A DNA stretch of 64,000 nt from an uncultured Desulfosarcina sp. (GCF_963668215.1 NZ_OY764190.1:3348001-3412000); one strand, 5' to 3'. Counted from the first letter of the stretch, positions 49,597 through 59,392 are shown. Translations and numbers: made by a program. Notes: generated from the letters alone by a model not told the origin.

Positions 49597-50733
49597 ATGA
49601 AAATATTCTTGCCCAGAATTGAAATATCACTGCCACAAATACGGGATAATGCCCGGATGCTATCCGAACTTTATGGGAAAAAAGGTATTTCCATAATGGG
49701 AGTTTCCAAAGCAGTGCTTGGAGAACCTTCTATTGTCAAGGCCATGATTCAAGGTGGTGCCAGATTTATTGCCGACTCTCGCATTGAAAACATTGAAAAG
49801 ATGAAAGCGGCAGGGATTACAACTCAATTTGTACTATTGCGGACACCGTTAAGTCAGGCCGAATCCGTGGTTCGAAGTGCAGACATTAGCTTAAATACTG
49901 AGATTGAGACACTTAAAAAGCTATCCTATTATGCAAAAGCAGGTAACAAAAAACATCAGGTAATTGTGATGGTTGAACTGGGCGATTTACGAGAAGGCGT
50001 ACTTCCTCTCGATTTGTCTGAGTTTATCCGGCAGGCTAATTCTTTATCCCATATAAAAATCGTTGGTATTGGATGTAATTTGGCTTGTTACGGAGGAGTG
50101 AAACCTGATGATAAAAACATGCATGAGCTATCTGAACTTTTTGATATTATAGAAAAAAAATTTCATCTTGGTTTAACAATTATTTCGGGTGGTAACTCGG
50201 CAAATTATGAGTGGTATAGATCTACCAAAGATGTAGGAAGAATTAACAATTTTCGACTGGGTGAATCAATCCTTTTAGGCCTTGAAACGGTGAACCGAAA
50301 AACAATCCCAGGATTGCACACAGGTGCTTTTAAGCTCGTTGCCGAAGTTATCGAGTCCAAGAAAAAGCCATCTATTCCATTTGGAGAGATCGGTCAAGAT
50401 GCTTTTGGAAATATCCCAGTTTTCCAAGATAAGGGAATTCACCATCGGGTGATCATTGCGCTGGGAAAACAGGACATCTTGGCATCCAGCTTAAAATCGA
50501 ATAACAGTTTAGAAATATTGGGTTCCAGCAGTGATCATATCATTCTTAATAGCAAAAACAACAACTTAAAGGTCGGGGATGAGGTCAATTTTACTCTGGA
50601 TTACGGCGGCCTTCTCGCAGCAATGACATCCCCTTTCATAAAAAAGCAATTTATTATTAGAAATGACCACGCGTCGGCTGAATATCCCTACCGAAAAGCG
50701 GCCCAGGGAATTTCTACTTATATAGCAAATTAG
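49597..50733 (+). CDS. Alanine/ornithine racemase-family PLP enzyme
   Basis: A 378-residue fold-type III PLP enzyme of the ornithine racemase (Orr)/YhfX group. The PLP lysine is Lys38 in IMGVSKAVLG; other marks are GARFIADSRIENIEKMK, MVELGDLREG, GCNLACYGGVKPD, IISGGNSANYEWY and NNFRLGESILLG. It would interconvert L and D forms of an amino acid, probably not alanine. No strong ribosome site lies before the ATG; it is likely coupled to the upstream DUF1611 gene. Confidence 0.87.
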   Translation: MKIFLPRIEISLPQIRDNARMLSELYGKKGISIMGVSKAVLGEPSIVKAMIQGGARFIADSRIENIEKMKAAGITTQFVLLRTPLSQAESVVRSADISLNTEIETLKKLSYYAKAGNKKHQVIVMVELGDLREGVLPLDLSEFIRQANSLSHIKIVGIGCNLACYGGVKPDDKNMHELSELFDIIEKKFHLGLTIISGGNSANYEWYRSTKDVGRINNFRLGESILLGLETVNRKTIPGLHTGAFKLVAEVIESKKKPSIPFGEIGQDAFGNIPVFQDKGIHHRVIIALGKQDILASSLKSNNSLEILGSSSDHIILNSKNNNLKVGDEVNFTLDYGGLLAAMTSPFIKKQFIIRNDHASAEYPYRKAAQGISTYIAN

Positions 50734-50928
50734 AACTATGCTATTGTTCGACTAAAATTTTCGAAGCGAGATAGTAGGTGGCTATGGCCAACAAATTAAT
50801 TTCATGGAATAATTTGTGCCACCACGAGCGGTGTACATCAAAAAATGCAGGCCTGGTTTGTGCAGTGTTCTTTTGCGTGAGTGAATGGACGCTGTTTCCT
50901 GACCGATAATCAGATGGAGAGAGTCACT

Positions 50929-51141
50929 ATGGAGATGTGCGTTCTTTGCGAGGAGCTATCAAATAAAGTCAATACTGGTAGACCACATGAAAATCTAATA
51001 AAAGTGGATGACCCACGCATTTATAAAGGGGTAACTCCTGGCGGATTCAGGGAACAAGATTACCTGTGCCTAACATGTAAATCAAAGTTCACTCACAGTA
51101 CGAATAAGAACGATATGAGATGGACATTATGGAGGGAGTAA
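50929..51141 (+). CDS. Small two-CxxC protein (70 aa), zinc-ribbon-like
   Basis: Starts MEMCVLCEELSNKVN and contains DYLCLTCKSKFTHST: two CxxC knuckles about 48 residues apart suggest a zinc ribbon. ATG 50929 follows a GGAGAGAG purine run; an ATG five codons upstream (50914) is in the same frame. Function unknown. Confidence 0.6.
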   Translation: MEMCVLCEELSNKVNTGRPHENLIKVDDPRIYKGVTPGGFREQDYLCLTCKSKFTHSTNKNDMRWTLWRE

Positions 51142-51387
51142 TTGGCGAGATTCAAGTATGATGCTGTGCTTTCGGCAAAGAAAAGAATAAACCTTTATCA
51201 CTCCCGCGAGCATCAAATCCATGGAAGTGCCCCCATAATAAGCCCAAAAAAAGGTTGGGAAATGAACTTTTGGCAGGTATGGTAAGCAGACACAATTTAG
51301 ATGATAAGTTCTGAAAGCGCACTATTATGGCAGCGTTAAAGTTGGCCTTGCCATTTTCTATCAATTTAAACGGATAGCCGATTCAAA

Positions 51388-51729
51388 ATGGATAATTCTA
51401 CCAATCCAGACATAAGAGAATTAGGAAAATCCATCCGGGCACTGTTTGCTGCGATTTTAACTCGTGCCCTCAAAGATATTTTTAAGCCTACCTATAGTGA
51501 CCAGGAAATATACAAAAGCCAAGCCTTGTATTGGTTGACAGTAAACGATTTTGATTCCTTCACAAGCTTTATAAATATTTGTAGTTATTTAGATATTGAT
51601 GTGGATAATATTCGCCACATCGTTAATGCTGAAATAAAAAGATTAGAGCGTGGCTTTCCTCAGAATATCAAATTCAATCTGGGCTATTACAAATTGCAAT
51701 TCGAACACATTAGTCCGCATATGATGTGA
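51388..51729 (+). CDS. Unknown small protein (113 aa)
   Basis: Contains LFAAILTRALKDIFKP, QALYWLTVNDFDSFTSFINICSYLDIDVDNIRHIV. The pattern of a Leu/Ala helix, an A-WL motif and C-x2-LxIDxDxIR resembles small DNA-associated proteins of phages and islands, but the link is weak. No Shine-Dalgarno is evident. Confidence 0.5.
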   Translation: MDNSTNPDIRELGKSIRALFAAILTRALKDIFKPTYSDQEIYKSQALYWLTVNDFDSFTSFINICSYLDIDVDNIRHIVNAEIKRLERGFPQNIKFNLGYYKLQFEHISPHMM

Positions 51730-52085
51730 GGCGGAAAACCATATTTGATTCGGTGCAAGATAGATCACAAAAATTGAATCTATCTGTTCCTATCAAAATT
51801 CCATAATACTTGCCAATCTCTTGATTTCAAGGCGACCATCACCCATCCCGCATCTTGTGGTCGGCCATTTTGGACGGATGTACAGATTACAAAAACAAAG
51901 CTGTCCTGCGCCTAAAAAATCGAATTCGGAAGATTTGTACAGGAAATTTGTGGTTTTTCAGAAGGCTTAAAACTCGCGATTTGTTGCCAGTATCTATATT
52001 CGCGGGTGTGCCTGATCATCCCAATATATTGTGGTCGGTTTAGTCCAAATTAAAAACGGCAGAATGCTTATTCGAATTTCGACGT
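51730..52085. other. 356-bp stretch without a recognisable gene
   Basis: No convincing coding frame; it lies downstream of both neighbouring genes (convergent), and no strong terminator hairpin was found. Confidence 0.45.
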
Positions 52086-54947
52086 TCAAGGGTATGGGGT
52101 TGAGCCCCCTCCGGATGAGGCTTCATCAAACCACCCACTAAGCCGGTGGTCGGTGATCGTAGCGTCGTCGGTCGTTGTCAGGGATTTATGGGGTAATCGT
52201 ATTAGTTTGGCCTCATCCAAGACGTTGCGGACCATCGCGGCGATTTTGGAATTGACGACGGGCTTCATCAGAAAGCCTTTGATCCCGATGGCGGCAGCTT
52301 TCTTCCGGTTGATTCTTTCACTGAACCCGGTGCATATAATAACCGGTATATCCGGCCGGATATCGATCAATTCCTTCGCCAGTTGGTCGCCTGTCATATG
52401 CGGCATGGTCATGTCCGAGATCACCAGGTCAAAGGCTTCCGGATCGGATCTGAAGGCATCCAGGGCGTCGGGGCTGGCGATAAAGGAGGTTACATGGTAA
52501 CCGAGCCGCTCCAGTTGCTGTTTTTCAAGCCGCACGATCACTTCCTCATCGTCAACCAGCAGAATCCGCTCGTTGCCCGTCATGTCCATTTCAACGGGAT
52601 TAACTTTAACCGTCTCAACGGCTTCTTCGATCAATGGTAAATACACATTGAAGGTCGTCCCTTTTCCCAACTCGCTGTATACTTTGATATCGCCATCATG
52701 CTCTCTGATGATGCCGTATACCAGGGATAGCCCGAGGCCGGTTCCCTTTCCCTTCTCTTTTGTAGTAAAATAGGGCTCGAAGATCTTATCCATGATTTCC
52801 GGATCAATACCGCAGCCCGTATCGGAAATTGAAAGCAGGGCGTACCGGCCCGGCTTCAGCAGGCTGCTGATAACGTCACCACTTTCTATTCCGACTTCTT
52901 TGAGTTCAACGGCTATTTTTCCGCCGGCAGGTTCTACGGCGTGATAGGCATTGGTGATCAGGTTCATGGCAATCTGGTGGATCTGGATGGCGTCCGCCAT
53001 TGCCAACCCACAGTCATCTTTAACATTCCAGTCAATTTCGATATCGGAAGGAATCGACGATCTGCACAGATGGAGCACCTCCTTAAATATCTTCTGGAGG
53101 CGGACGGGCACCATTTCATGGGCTGATTGACGGCTGAATGTCAAAATCTGTTTGACGAGGTCTTTTGATCTCAAGGTCGCGCGAAGGATTTCATCCACAT
53201 ATTTCTGCAACGGGCTGCCCTCCGGCAGGTCCACCTTGAGCAGTTCGGCATATCCCAGCAGAGGCGTCAAGATATTGTTGAAATCATGGGCGATCCCGCC
53301 GGCCAGCGTGCCGATGGACTCCATTTTCTGCGCCTGGCGGAGCTGATCTTCAAGTTTTATTTTATCGCTGATATTCTCATAAATTACAAATTGATCTCCT
53401 GAGCGCAGTGTCACCGGTTTAAAGTTGATGGTTTTTGTTGAACCGTCATGGCATGTGACAATATAGGTTCTCGGACGGGATTCACCGACACCATAATTCT
53501 GTTTGTCCGCGATCCAGGAATCAATGACCATGCTGCGGTATTTTTCATCCGGAAAAGCCTTCTTAAACCAATCGCTGCCGGTAGGAATCTGCTCCATGGA
53601 GTACCCGAACATTTCGACAAACCTTGGATTCAGATATTTATAATGGCCGTTTGGATCGATCAGAGACAGCCCCATTGGAGATTTCTCGACGAGAACCTGA
53701 AATCTTTCTTTGGCTTCTTTCAACGCCTGTTCGGCATGGATGCGCTCCGTTAAATCGAGGCCCAGGCAAGTGACATCCAGAATTTTTCCATGTGCATTCT
53801 TTGTAAGAACATTTGACCAGCAAATATGACGAAGCCCCCCGGACCTTGTAAGAATCTCGTTTTCATAGGTTAAGAATTCAAGAGAATTCTCCTGACTCAT
53901 GGTTTGGTCAAATAAGGATCGGGTCTCTTCACGGATGGCTTCGGGAATGAATATGTCAAACCAATCCTGCCCGACGATCTCCTCTTCCTTCCAGCCGGTC
54001 AGTTTTTGAAAATGCGCGTTGGCAAATATTATTTTTGCATCCGAATCTAAGGAAATGCTGATTTGAGGGGTGTTGACGAGAATGTTTCGCCATTTCTGTT
54101 CGGACCGCAGCAATGAAATTTCCGCCTGTTTCCGTTCGTCTATGTTTCGGGTGCTGCCTTGCAGGCCAATAACATTACCATTTTCATCCATTAGCGCCCT
54201 TACGGACACATCCACCCAAATCGTGCTGCCATCTTTCCGGTACATTTCCAATTCTACGGTTCGGTCCGCCCATCGCTCTTCCGCAGGCTTGTTGTTTTCT
54301 TCCTGGAAAATATCTCGAACGAATGACATGCTTTCGGGCGTCAATGTCTGCTCCAGGGTGATTTGGTTGGCCTCCGATGGTGTATACCCCCGAAGCTTTT
54401 CAACCGAAGGACTGTGGTAAAGAAATTTGCCGTCAAGGCGCATCATCCATATCGTGTCAGTCGCGTTTTCTGTAAGTAGCCGGTAATGCTTTTCACTCCT
54501 GCGAATCGTTTCCTCTGCTATCTTCTGTTGGGTGATATCCCGCCAGATACAATGGTAAACTTGTTGATCTTCAACGTTAATTACCTGGGCTGTAACTTGA
54601 ACATTGATGATCTTCCCCTGTTTTGTCCGTTGCAGCGTTTCAAAGTCATCGAAACCATTTTCGAAGACCTCCTGAATATGCGCCCGTGTCTCTTCGGTCT
54701 TTTCCTTTGCTTCGAGGTCAGGCAGGCTTAGCCGGGCGAATTCGTCACGGGTATAGCCCAGTTGTTTGCATACCTGATCATTGAACTCGATCGGTCGTAA
54801 CGTTTTAGGATCAAGGATAACGGTACCATACAAACTATTATCGAAGAAGGCTCGATAATAATTCTTCGTCTTCTCCAGAACGTTCACTCTTGTTTCGAGA
54901 TGACGAATTCTTTCTTCCAAATCTTTTTGCAGTGGTGTTCCGGCCAT
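52086..54947 (-). CDS. Hybrid sensor histidine kinase with four PAS domains and a receiver
   Basis: A 953-residue soluble hybrid kinase: a short N-terminal coiled coil (residues 5-30), four PAS/PAC units (about 30-145, 155-275, 285-405, 415-530), HisKA with phospho-His about 554 in GGIAHDFNNILTPLLGY, HATPase with DTGCGIDPEI and GTGLGLSLVYG, and a receiver with Asp about 845 in LVISDMTMPHMTG. No transmembrane segment, so it senses cytoplasmic cues. ATG 54947 is preferred over GTG two codons upstream. No partner regulator is adjacent. Confidence 0.93.
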   Translation of the reverse strand: MAGTPLQKDLEERIRHLETRVNVLEKTKNYYRAFFDNSLYGTVILDPKTLRPIEFNDQVCKQLGYTRDEFARLSLPDLEAKEKTEETRAHIQEVFENGFDDFETLQRTKQGKIINVQVTAQVINVEDQQVYHCIWRDITQQKIAEETIRRSEKHYRLLTENATDTIWMMRLDGKFLYHSPSVEKLRGYTPSEANQITLEQTLTPESMSFVRDIFQEENNKPAEERWADRTVELEMYRKDGSTIWVDVSVRALMDENGNVIGLQGSTRNIDERKQAEISLLRSEQKWRNILVNTPQISISLDSDAKIIFANAHFQKLTGWKEEEIVGQDWFDIFIPEAIREETRSLFDQTMSQENSLEFLTYENEILTRSGGLRHICWSNVLTKNAHGKILDVTCLGLDLTERIHAEQALKEAKERFQVLVEKSPMGLSLIDPNGHYKYLNPRFVEMFGYSMEQIPTGSDWFKKAFPDEKYRSMVIDSWIADKQNYGVGESRPRTYIVTCHDGSTKTINFKPVTLRSGDQFVIYENISDKIKLEDQLRQAQKMESIGTLAGGIAHDFNNILTPLLGYAELLKVDLPEGSPLQKYVDEILRATLRSKDLVKQILTFSRQSAHEMVPVRLQKIFKEVLHLCRSSIPSDIEIDWNVKDDCGLAMADAIQIHQIAMNLITNAYHAVEPAGGKIAVELKEVGIESGDVISSLLKPGRYALLSISDTGCGIDPEIMDKIFEPYFTTKEKGKGTGLGLSLVYGIIREHDGDIKVYSELGKGTTFNVYLPLIEEAVETVKVNPVEMDMTGNERILLVDDEEVIVRLEKQQLERLGYHVTSFIASPDALDAFRSDPEAFDLVISDMTMPHMTGDQLAKELIDIRPDIPVIICTGFSERINRKKAAAIGIKGFLMKPVVNSKIAAMVRNVLDEAKLIRLPHKSLTTTDDATITDHRLSGWFDEASSGGGSTPYP

Positions 54948-55178
54948 AATCACCGCCTTTGTTTTGACAGTGCTTATTTTTCACGCATAAATGGCGCCTT
55001 TCTAAACCCATTTGATAATTACTGCTACTGTCAGCTTTACGGCATCTATTGACCGGCAGCGATTCGACGGGGCGCAAATCAACAAAAATCAGGCAGCGAT
55101 TGATTGACTTGGCAAGTCAGGTTGTAAGGCAAATACAAAATACGGGGGTATCGATCAGACTGGCTCATCTGTAATATG

Positions 55179-55397
55179 TCAGTTTAGCTTTCGAATCGCA
55201 TTTTTGTCAAATGTTTGGATGGATCTATCACGGGTCAGCGAAAAAAAATCACGGCAAGGCGGAGTCACCATGGCTATCCCATAAAAACGAAGCCACCGAT
55301 TCCTGCGATAGCTTATTGTTTGCATTCTGTGGTCCGCCGGATCGACAATCGCCTGCTCCAAGTTTGAATGGGTCGGATGGGGTTTAAATCCTACCAT
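55179..55397 (-). CDS. Unknown short protein (72 aa)
   Basis: Starts MVGFKPHPTHSNLEQAIVDP, ends FDKNAIRKLN, with many Arg/His. No family is recognised. The main support is a near-perfect AGGAGG site 10 nt before the ATG. It diverges from larB. A longer frame reaching into larB on this strand is only a shadow. Confidence 0.4.
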   Translation of the reverse strand: MVGFKPHPTHSNLEQAIVDPADHRMQTISYRRNRWLRFYGIAMVTPPCRDFFSLTRDRSIQTFDKNAIRKLN

Positions 55398-55511
55398 CGA
55401 ATTTTGCCTCCTATCCCCAAGGTCTTTTGCCGGAAACGAATCCGTTGACAGACAGCGACCAAAGCCGATAGATGGGAAGAAGATATAATTTACAAAGGAC
55501 CGCATGTAACC

Positions 55512-56297
55512 ATGAATGCCAACCAACTCAAAAACCTGCTTGAAAATGTAAAAAAGGGCGACCTTACCGTCGACCGTGCCCTGGAAACGTTGAAGGACCT
55601 GCCCTATGCGGATATGGGCTATGCAATGGTGGACCATCATCGCTCCCTGCGCAGCGGCTATCCCGAGACCATTTTCAGCGAGGGAAAAACCGTGGAGCAG
55701 GTAGTCGGCATCGCCCGACGGCTGCTGGAAAAAAGTGCCAATATCATGGCCACCCGGGCGGACCGTAAGGTCTATGAGGCCCTGCAGGCCATCGGCGAGC
55801 CGGTGGAATATCACGCGGCGGCGCGCATCGCGGTGATCAACCGCCAGCCGGTCCCGCCGACCCGGACCACGATCCTGGTGATGTGCGCCGGCACGTCGGA
55901 TATCCCCGTGGCCGAAGAGGCCGCCGTCACCGCCGAGGTGATGGGCAACCGGGTAGAGCGGCTTGCCGACGTAGGGGTTGCCGGCATTCATCGCCTGCTG
56001 GCCAAACGGGAGAAAATTCAGTCGGCCAGCGTGCTGGTGGTCGTGGCCGGCATGGACGGCGCCCTGCCCAGCGTGACGGCCGGCCTGACCGACAAGCCGG
56101 TGATCGCCGTACCCACCAGCATCGGCTATGGCGCCAGTTTCGGCGGCCTAGCGGCCCTGTTGACCATGCTCAACTCCTGCGCCAACGGTGTCACCGTCGT
56201 CAATATCGACAACGGCTACGGTGCCGGCTACGCGGCATCGCTGATCAACCACATGGCCGACCACGCCGCCGGGACGTCGCGAAACCATCCCCTATAA
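55512..56297 (+). CDS. larB: LarB, pyridinium-3,5-biscarboxylic acid mononucleotide synthase
   Basis: A 261-residue protein of the AIR-carboxylase-like LarB family, which carboxylates and hydrolyses nicotinic acid adenine dinucleotide in the first step of the nickel-pincer (NPN) cofactor. Marks: HHRSLRSGYPETIFSEGKT (N-terminal helical part) and the PurE-like half VMCAGTSDIPVAEEAAVTAE, GMDGALPSVTAGL, VPTSIGYGASFGG, NIDNGYGAGYAA. larC, larE and a LarA-type enzyme are not in this window, so the pathway must be completed elsewhere. Confidence 0.93.
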   Translation: MNANQLKNLLENVKKGDLTVDRALETLKDLPYADMGYAMVDHHRSLRSGYPETIFSEGKTVEQVVGIARRLLEKSANIMATRADRKVYEALQAIGEPVEYHAAARIAVINRQPVPPTRTTILVMCAGTSDIPVAEEAAVTAEVMGNRVERLADVGVAGIHRLLAKREKIQSASVLVVVAGMDGALPSVTAGLTDKPVIAVPTSIGYGASFGGLAALLTMLNSCANGVTVVNIDNGYGAGYAASLINHMADHAAGTSRNHPL

Positions 56298-56351
56298 CGT
56301 TTTTTTCGGTGGGAAACCCTAATAAGAAGCCTCTCAGACGGAACCGCCAAC

Positions 56352-56531
56352 ATGACCTATAATTTCGATCCGGACAGATGGTATGACAACGAGCTGGCGG
56401 CCCTGGAACGGATGGCCAAGACCGGTCAGCTGAACAAGGCCGAGTTCGAAAAGCAAAAAGATCGGCTCATGGCGCGCTATGACGATATGATTGCCCGCCT
56501 GGACGGTACCTACCGAATTGACAAGCCCTGA
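56352..56531 (+). CDS. Small SHOCT-like helical protein (59 aa)
   Basis: Reads MTYNFDPDRWYDNELAALER, then MAKTGQLNKAEFEKQKD, ending with a helix and IDKP. The part ALERMAKTGQLNKAEFEKQKDRLM resembles the SHOCT short helical module. The ribosome site is weak (ACGGA). It lies between larB and lapG on the same strand. Confidence 0.65.
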   Translation: MTYNFDPDRWYDNELAALERMAKTGQLNKAEFEKQKDRLMARYDDMIARLDGTYRIDKP

Positions 56532-56609
56532 ATCCCCAGCCAGAGAAAACCGCTCCACCGTTTCTTCCAGCTAACTCTATTTTAACAAGGGTAGGTTAAG
56601 CTGCCGGCC

Positions 56610-57269
56610 GTGCAGATTCGATTCCCATTCATCCTCATCGCCCTGTTGCTGTTTACAGCCGCGGTTTGTTTCACCGGCAGCGATCCCATTTTCAGCAAAG
56701 AATTTTTAAACCGCATCCGGGACCGGTATGGCGACCGAACCATGACGCGCGTGATGGAATGGGAGAAGTTGATGAGCGTTTTCTCCGATCAAGCCGAACG
56801 GATCAAACTGGAGCGGGTCAACGAATTCTTCAACCAGATGGCCAATGTCGCGGATTCGGCCAATTGGGGGCAGCGGGACTATTGGGCCACGCCGGTGGAA
56901 CTGCTGGCCGTGGCCGGGGGCGACTGCGAAGATTTTGCCATCGCCAAATATTTCAGCCTGAAGATGATGGCCGTTCCCGAAGACCGGTTGCGCCTGACCT
57001 ATGTGCGGGCCTACGCCGGAGGAGCGTCGCTCACCATCGTACCGCACCTGGTGCTGGTTTATTACCCCGATCCTGAAGCGGAGCCCCTGGTGCTGGATAA
57101 TCTGATTCCCGAAATCAAACCGGCGTCGGCCCGCAGCGACCTGGTGCCGACATACAGCTTCAATGCCAACGGGCTGTGGCAAGCCCGGGAACGCGACCGG
57201 GGCGCGCGGATCGGTGGACCCGATCATATTTATAAGTGGCAGGACCTGCTGAAACGGATGGAAAATTGA
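56610..57269 (+). CDS. lapG: LapG-type periplasmic cysteine protease (BTLCP family)
   Basis: A 219-residue transglutaminase-like cysteine peptidase. A signal peptide or anchor (FILIALLLFTAAVCFTG) is followed by the catalytic triad Cys106 (GGDCEDFA), His146 (VPHLVLVYY) and Asp163 (VLDNL), matching LapG, the protease that clips the N-terminus of large retention-module adhesins in the periplasm. The start is GTG 56610. It is 24 bp upstream of the LapD-like gene, the usual pair. The adhesin itself is not in the window. Confidence 0.92.
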   Translation: MQIRFPFILIALLLFTAAVCFTGSDPIFSKEFLNRIRDRYGDRTMTRVMEWEKLMSVFSDQAERIKLERVNEFFNQMANVADSANWGQRDYWATPVELLAVAGGDCEDFAIAKYFSLKMMAVPEDRLRLTYVRAYAGGASLTIVPHLVLVYYPDPEAEPLVLDNLIPEIKPASARSDLVPTYSFNANGLWQARERDRGARIGGPDHIYKWQDLLKRMEN

Positions 57270-57293
57270 CGACTTCGTAGAAAAGGAGTTCGC

Positions 57294-59252
57294 ATGTCTA
57301 TTTCCCGTGCACTGATGCTGCTGCTGTCGGGCATGTTGTTCATCGTTCTGGCCGGTACCTTCAGAACGGAGATCGGCAGCAGCCGCCGTTTTTTAGAGGC
57401 CCAACTGGCAACCCATGCCCAGGATACGGCGACATTTCTCGGCCTGGCACTCTCCTCCACCGCTTCTCCGGATGAGCGCACGGCAGCGGAATCCATGATC
57501 GACGCCATCTTCGATCGCGGCTATTACCGGCAGATCCGGATGGTGGACATGCAAGGCAAGATCCTTGTCCAGCGCAGCCTGAAGCTGAGCATCAAAGACG
57601 TACCCGCCTGGTTTGTCGAAGCCCTGACGCTGGATCCGCCCGCCGGAGACGCCCTGGTCATGTCCGGTTGGCGACAGGCGGGAAAGGTCGAGGTGCAGTG
57701 CCATCCCGGGTTCGCCTATGCGCAGCTGTGGGAGAATTTCAAAGGCGTTCTGCTCTGGATGGGGGCGGCCTACGTGATCGGCACCATGGCCCTGGCGTTG
57801 CTGCTGCGATTTCTTCTTAACCAACTGCTGGCTTTGGAGAAGATGGCCGTTGGCATCGAAAGACGCGAATTTCCCGTGCTGGAGCCCCTGCCGAAAAGTC
57901 GGGAATTGCGACAGGTAGCCGCCGCCATGAACCGGATGTCGCGCACGCTGAAGACCAGTTTCGAAGAGCAGACGCGGTTTATCGAGACCCTGCGAGACAG
58001 CGCCTACCGCGACCCCGTCACCCGCCTGGCCAACCGCACGGCCTTCGAGTCCCGGCTGCGCCATCTGCTTCGCACACCAGACGCGTTTCCCAAGGGGGCC
58101 CTGTATTTGATTCACGTCGAGAATTTTCAGGCATTCAACCACAAACATGGCCACATGGCCGGAGACCAGACCCTGCGACGCATGGCCAGTTTGATCGAGA
58201 CCCAATGCCAGCGCTATGGGCAGGAGTATGCCCTGGCCCGGTTGACCGGCGCCCAGTTCGGCATCCTGTCGAACCTGTGGGACAAGGAGTCCCAGGAGGC
58301 ACTGGCCGATCGCATCCTCGCAGAAATGGCCGGCTTGTATGAGAAGATCGGCCATGACGAGCCCTTTGTCGTCCGTTGCGGCATTGGCGTGTATACCGGC
58401 AAGGAATCCAGGGCGCAGTTGCTGGCCCTGGCCGACCATGCCCAGCGTTCTGCCAGCCGGGGGGGAGCTGTCGCATGGAAGCGGATGACGTCGATCCACG
58501 GAGCCCGGTCCAAGGAGCATGGGGCCGATGCCCTGCGCGGTATGCTGAGACGCAGACTGGAAAAAGGCGACATCGAAGTGGAATGGTCGCCGGTATTGGC
58601 AACATCGGATTTGGCGGTACTTCACCGGGAAGCGCTGGTTCGAATCGTCGATGACACCGGGAACCGGCTGCCCGCCGGTCAGTTCCTCTCCCTGGCCGAA
58701 GAAATGGGCGTGGTCCCCGCCATTGACCGGCTGGTCGTAGAACGGGTCATGGCCCAGATGACAAAACCCGCTGCCGGCAGCGTAGCGGTCAACCTGTCGA
58801 CAACCTCGTTGACCGATCCGGATTTCATGGAATGGCTGTGCCGTATCCTGAAAGAACGGCCCGATGCGATGGGCGAACTGTTTTTCGAGTGCCGGGAATT
58901 CGATTTTATCAACAATCTGCCGGATCTGGAGGAACCGATCAAACAGCTATGGGCGGCGGGCGGATGCTTCGGGCTGGATCACTTTGGTCTGGGACCGCGT
59001 TCCTTTGGTTATCTGGTCCATCATCGGCTGGCCTATCTGAAAATGGACGGAAGCTACCTGGTCAACGTGGCCGATAACCCGGAAAACCGGTTTTTCATCC
59101 GTTCTACGGCGAATATCGCCCACGAACTGGGCATCCGGTTAATTGCAACCTGCGTGGAGGATGCCGATACACGCGAACTCCTCAATCTCCTGGGGTTCGA
59201 TGGCGTGCAGGGGGACGGCTTCCGTGCCTCGGCACTGAAGCCGGTGGTGTGA
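57294..59252 (+). CDS. lapD: LapD-type c-di-GMP receptor (LapD_MoxY_N-HAMP-GGDEF-EAL, degenerate)
   Basis: A 652-residue inner-membrane receptor. A first transmembrane helix (about 5-22), a periplasmic LapD_MoxY_N domain with the Gly-Trp loop SGWRQAGKVEV (Trp126) used to hold LapG, a second helix (about 152-172), HAMP, then GGDEF and EAL domains. The GGDEF motif is degenerate (LTGAQF, 317-322), and the EAL domain keeps EAL but has DHFGLG for DDFGTG and FECRE for FEITE, so it should bind rather than make or cleave c-di-GMP. GGAG precedes the ATG. Confidence 0.93.
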   Translation: MSISRALMLLLSGMLFIVLAGTFRTEIGSSRRFLEAQLATHAQDTATFLGLALSSTASPDERTAAESMIDAIFDRGYYRQIRMVDMQGKILVQRSLKLSIKDVPAWFVEALTLDPPAGDALVMSGWRQAGKVEVQCHPGFAYAQLWENFKGVLLWMGAAYVIGTMALALLLRFLLNQLLALEKMAVGIERREFPVLEPLPKSRELRQVAAAMNRMSRTLKTSFEEQTRFIETLRDSAYRDPVTRLANRTAFESRLRHLLRTPDAFPKGALYLIHVENFQAFNHKHGHMAGDQTLRRMASLIETQCQRYGQEYALARLTGAQFGILSNLWDKESQEALADRILAEMAGLYEKIGHDEPFVVRCGIGVYTGKESRAQLLALADHAQRSASRGGAVAWKRMTSIHGARSKEHGADALRGMLRRRLEKGDIEVEWSPVLATSDLAVLHREALVRIVDDTGNRLPAGQFLSLAEEMGVVPAIDRLVVERVMAQMTKPAAGSVAVNLSTTSLTDPDFMEWLCRILKERPDAMGELFFECREFDFINNLPDLEEPIKQLWAAGGCFGLDHFGLGPRSFGYLVHHRLAYLKMDGSYLVNVADNPENRFFIRSTANIAHELGIRLIATCVEDADTRELLNLLGFDGVQGDGFRASALKPVV

Positions 59253-59282
59253 CCCAACCTGTATTTTGTGTCAGGGGGGCGT

Positions 59283-59332
59283 AGCGGCTTCCAGCCGCGA
59301 TAAGAGAAGACGAATCGCGGCTGGAAGCCGCT
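59283..59332. repeat. REP-like perfect inverted repeat
   Basis: AGCGGCTTCCAGCCGCGA (59283-59300) is followed after 14 nt by its exact reverse complement (59315-59332). The GTAGGAGCGGCTTCCAGCCGCGAT style is typical of dispersed REP elements. It lies between two convergent genes and could also end transcription from both sides. Confidence 0.85.
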
Positions 59333-59392
59333 CCCACGTATCCTGTAACCTCATGCAAACATGGGGATTAGAGATGAGATAGCCGGATGCGG

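Noticed and set aside
55179-55991. 270-codon minus-strand frame reaching into larB
   Set aside because: The part overlapping larB is shadow; only its last 72 codons, which have their own strong ribosome site, are kept as a possible gene.
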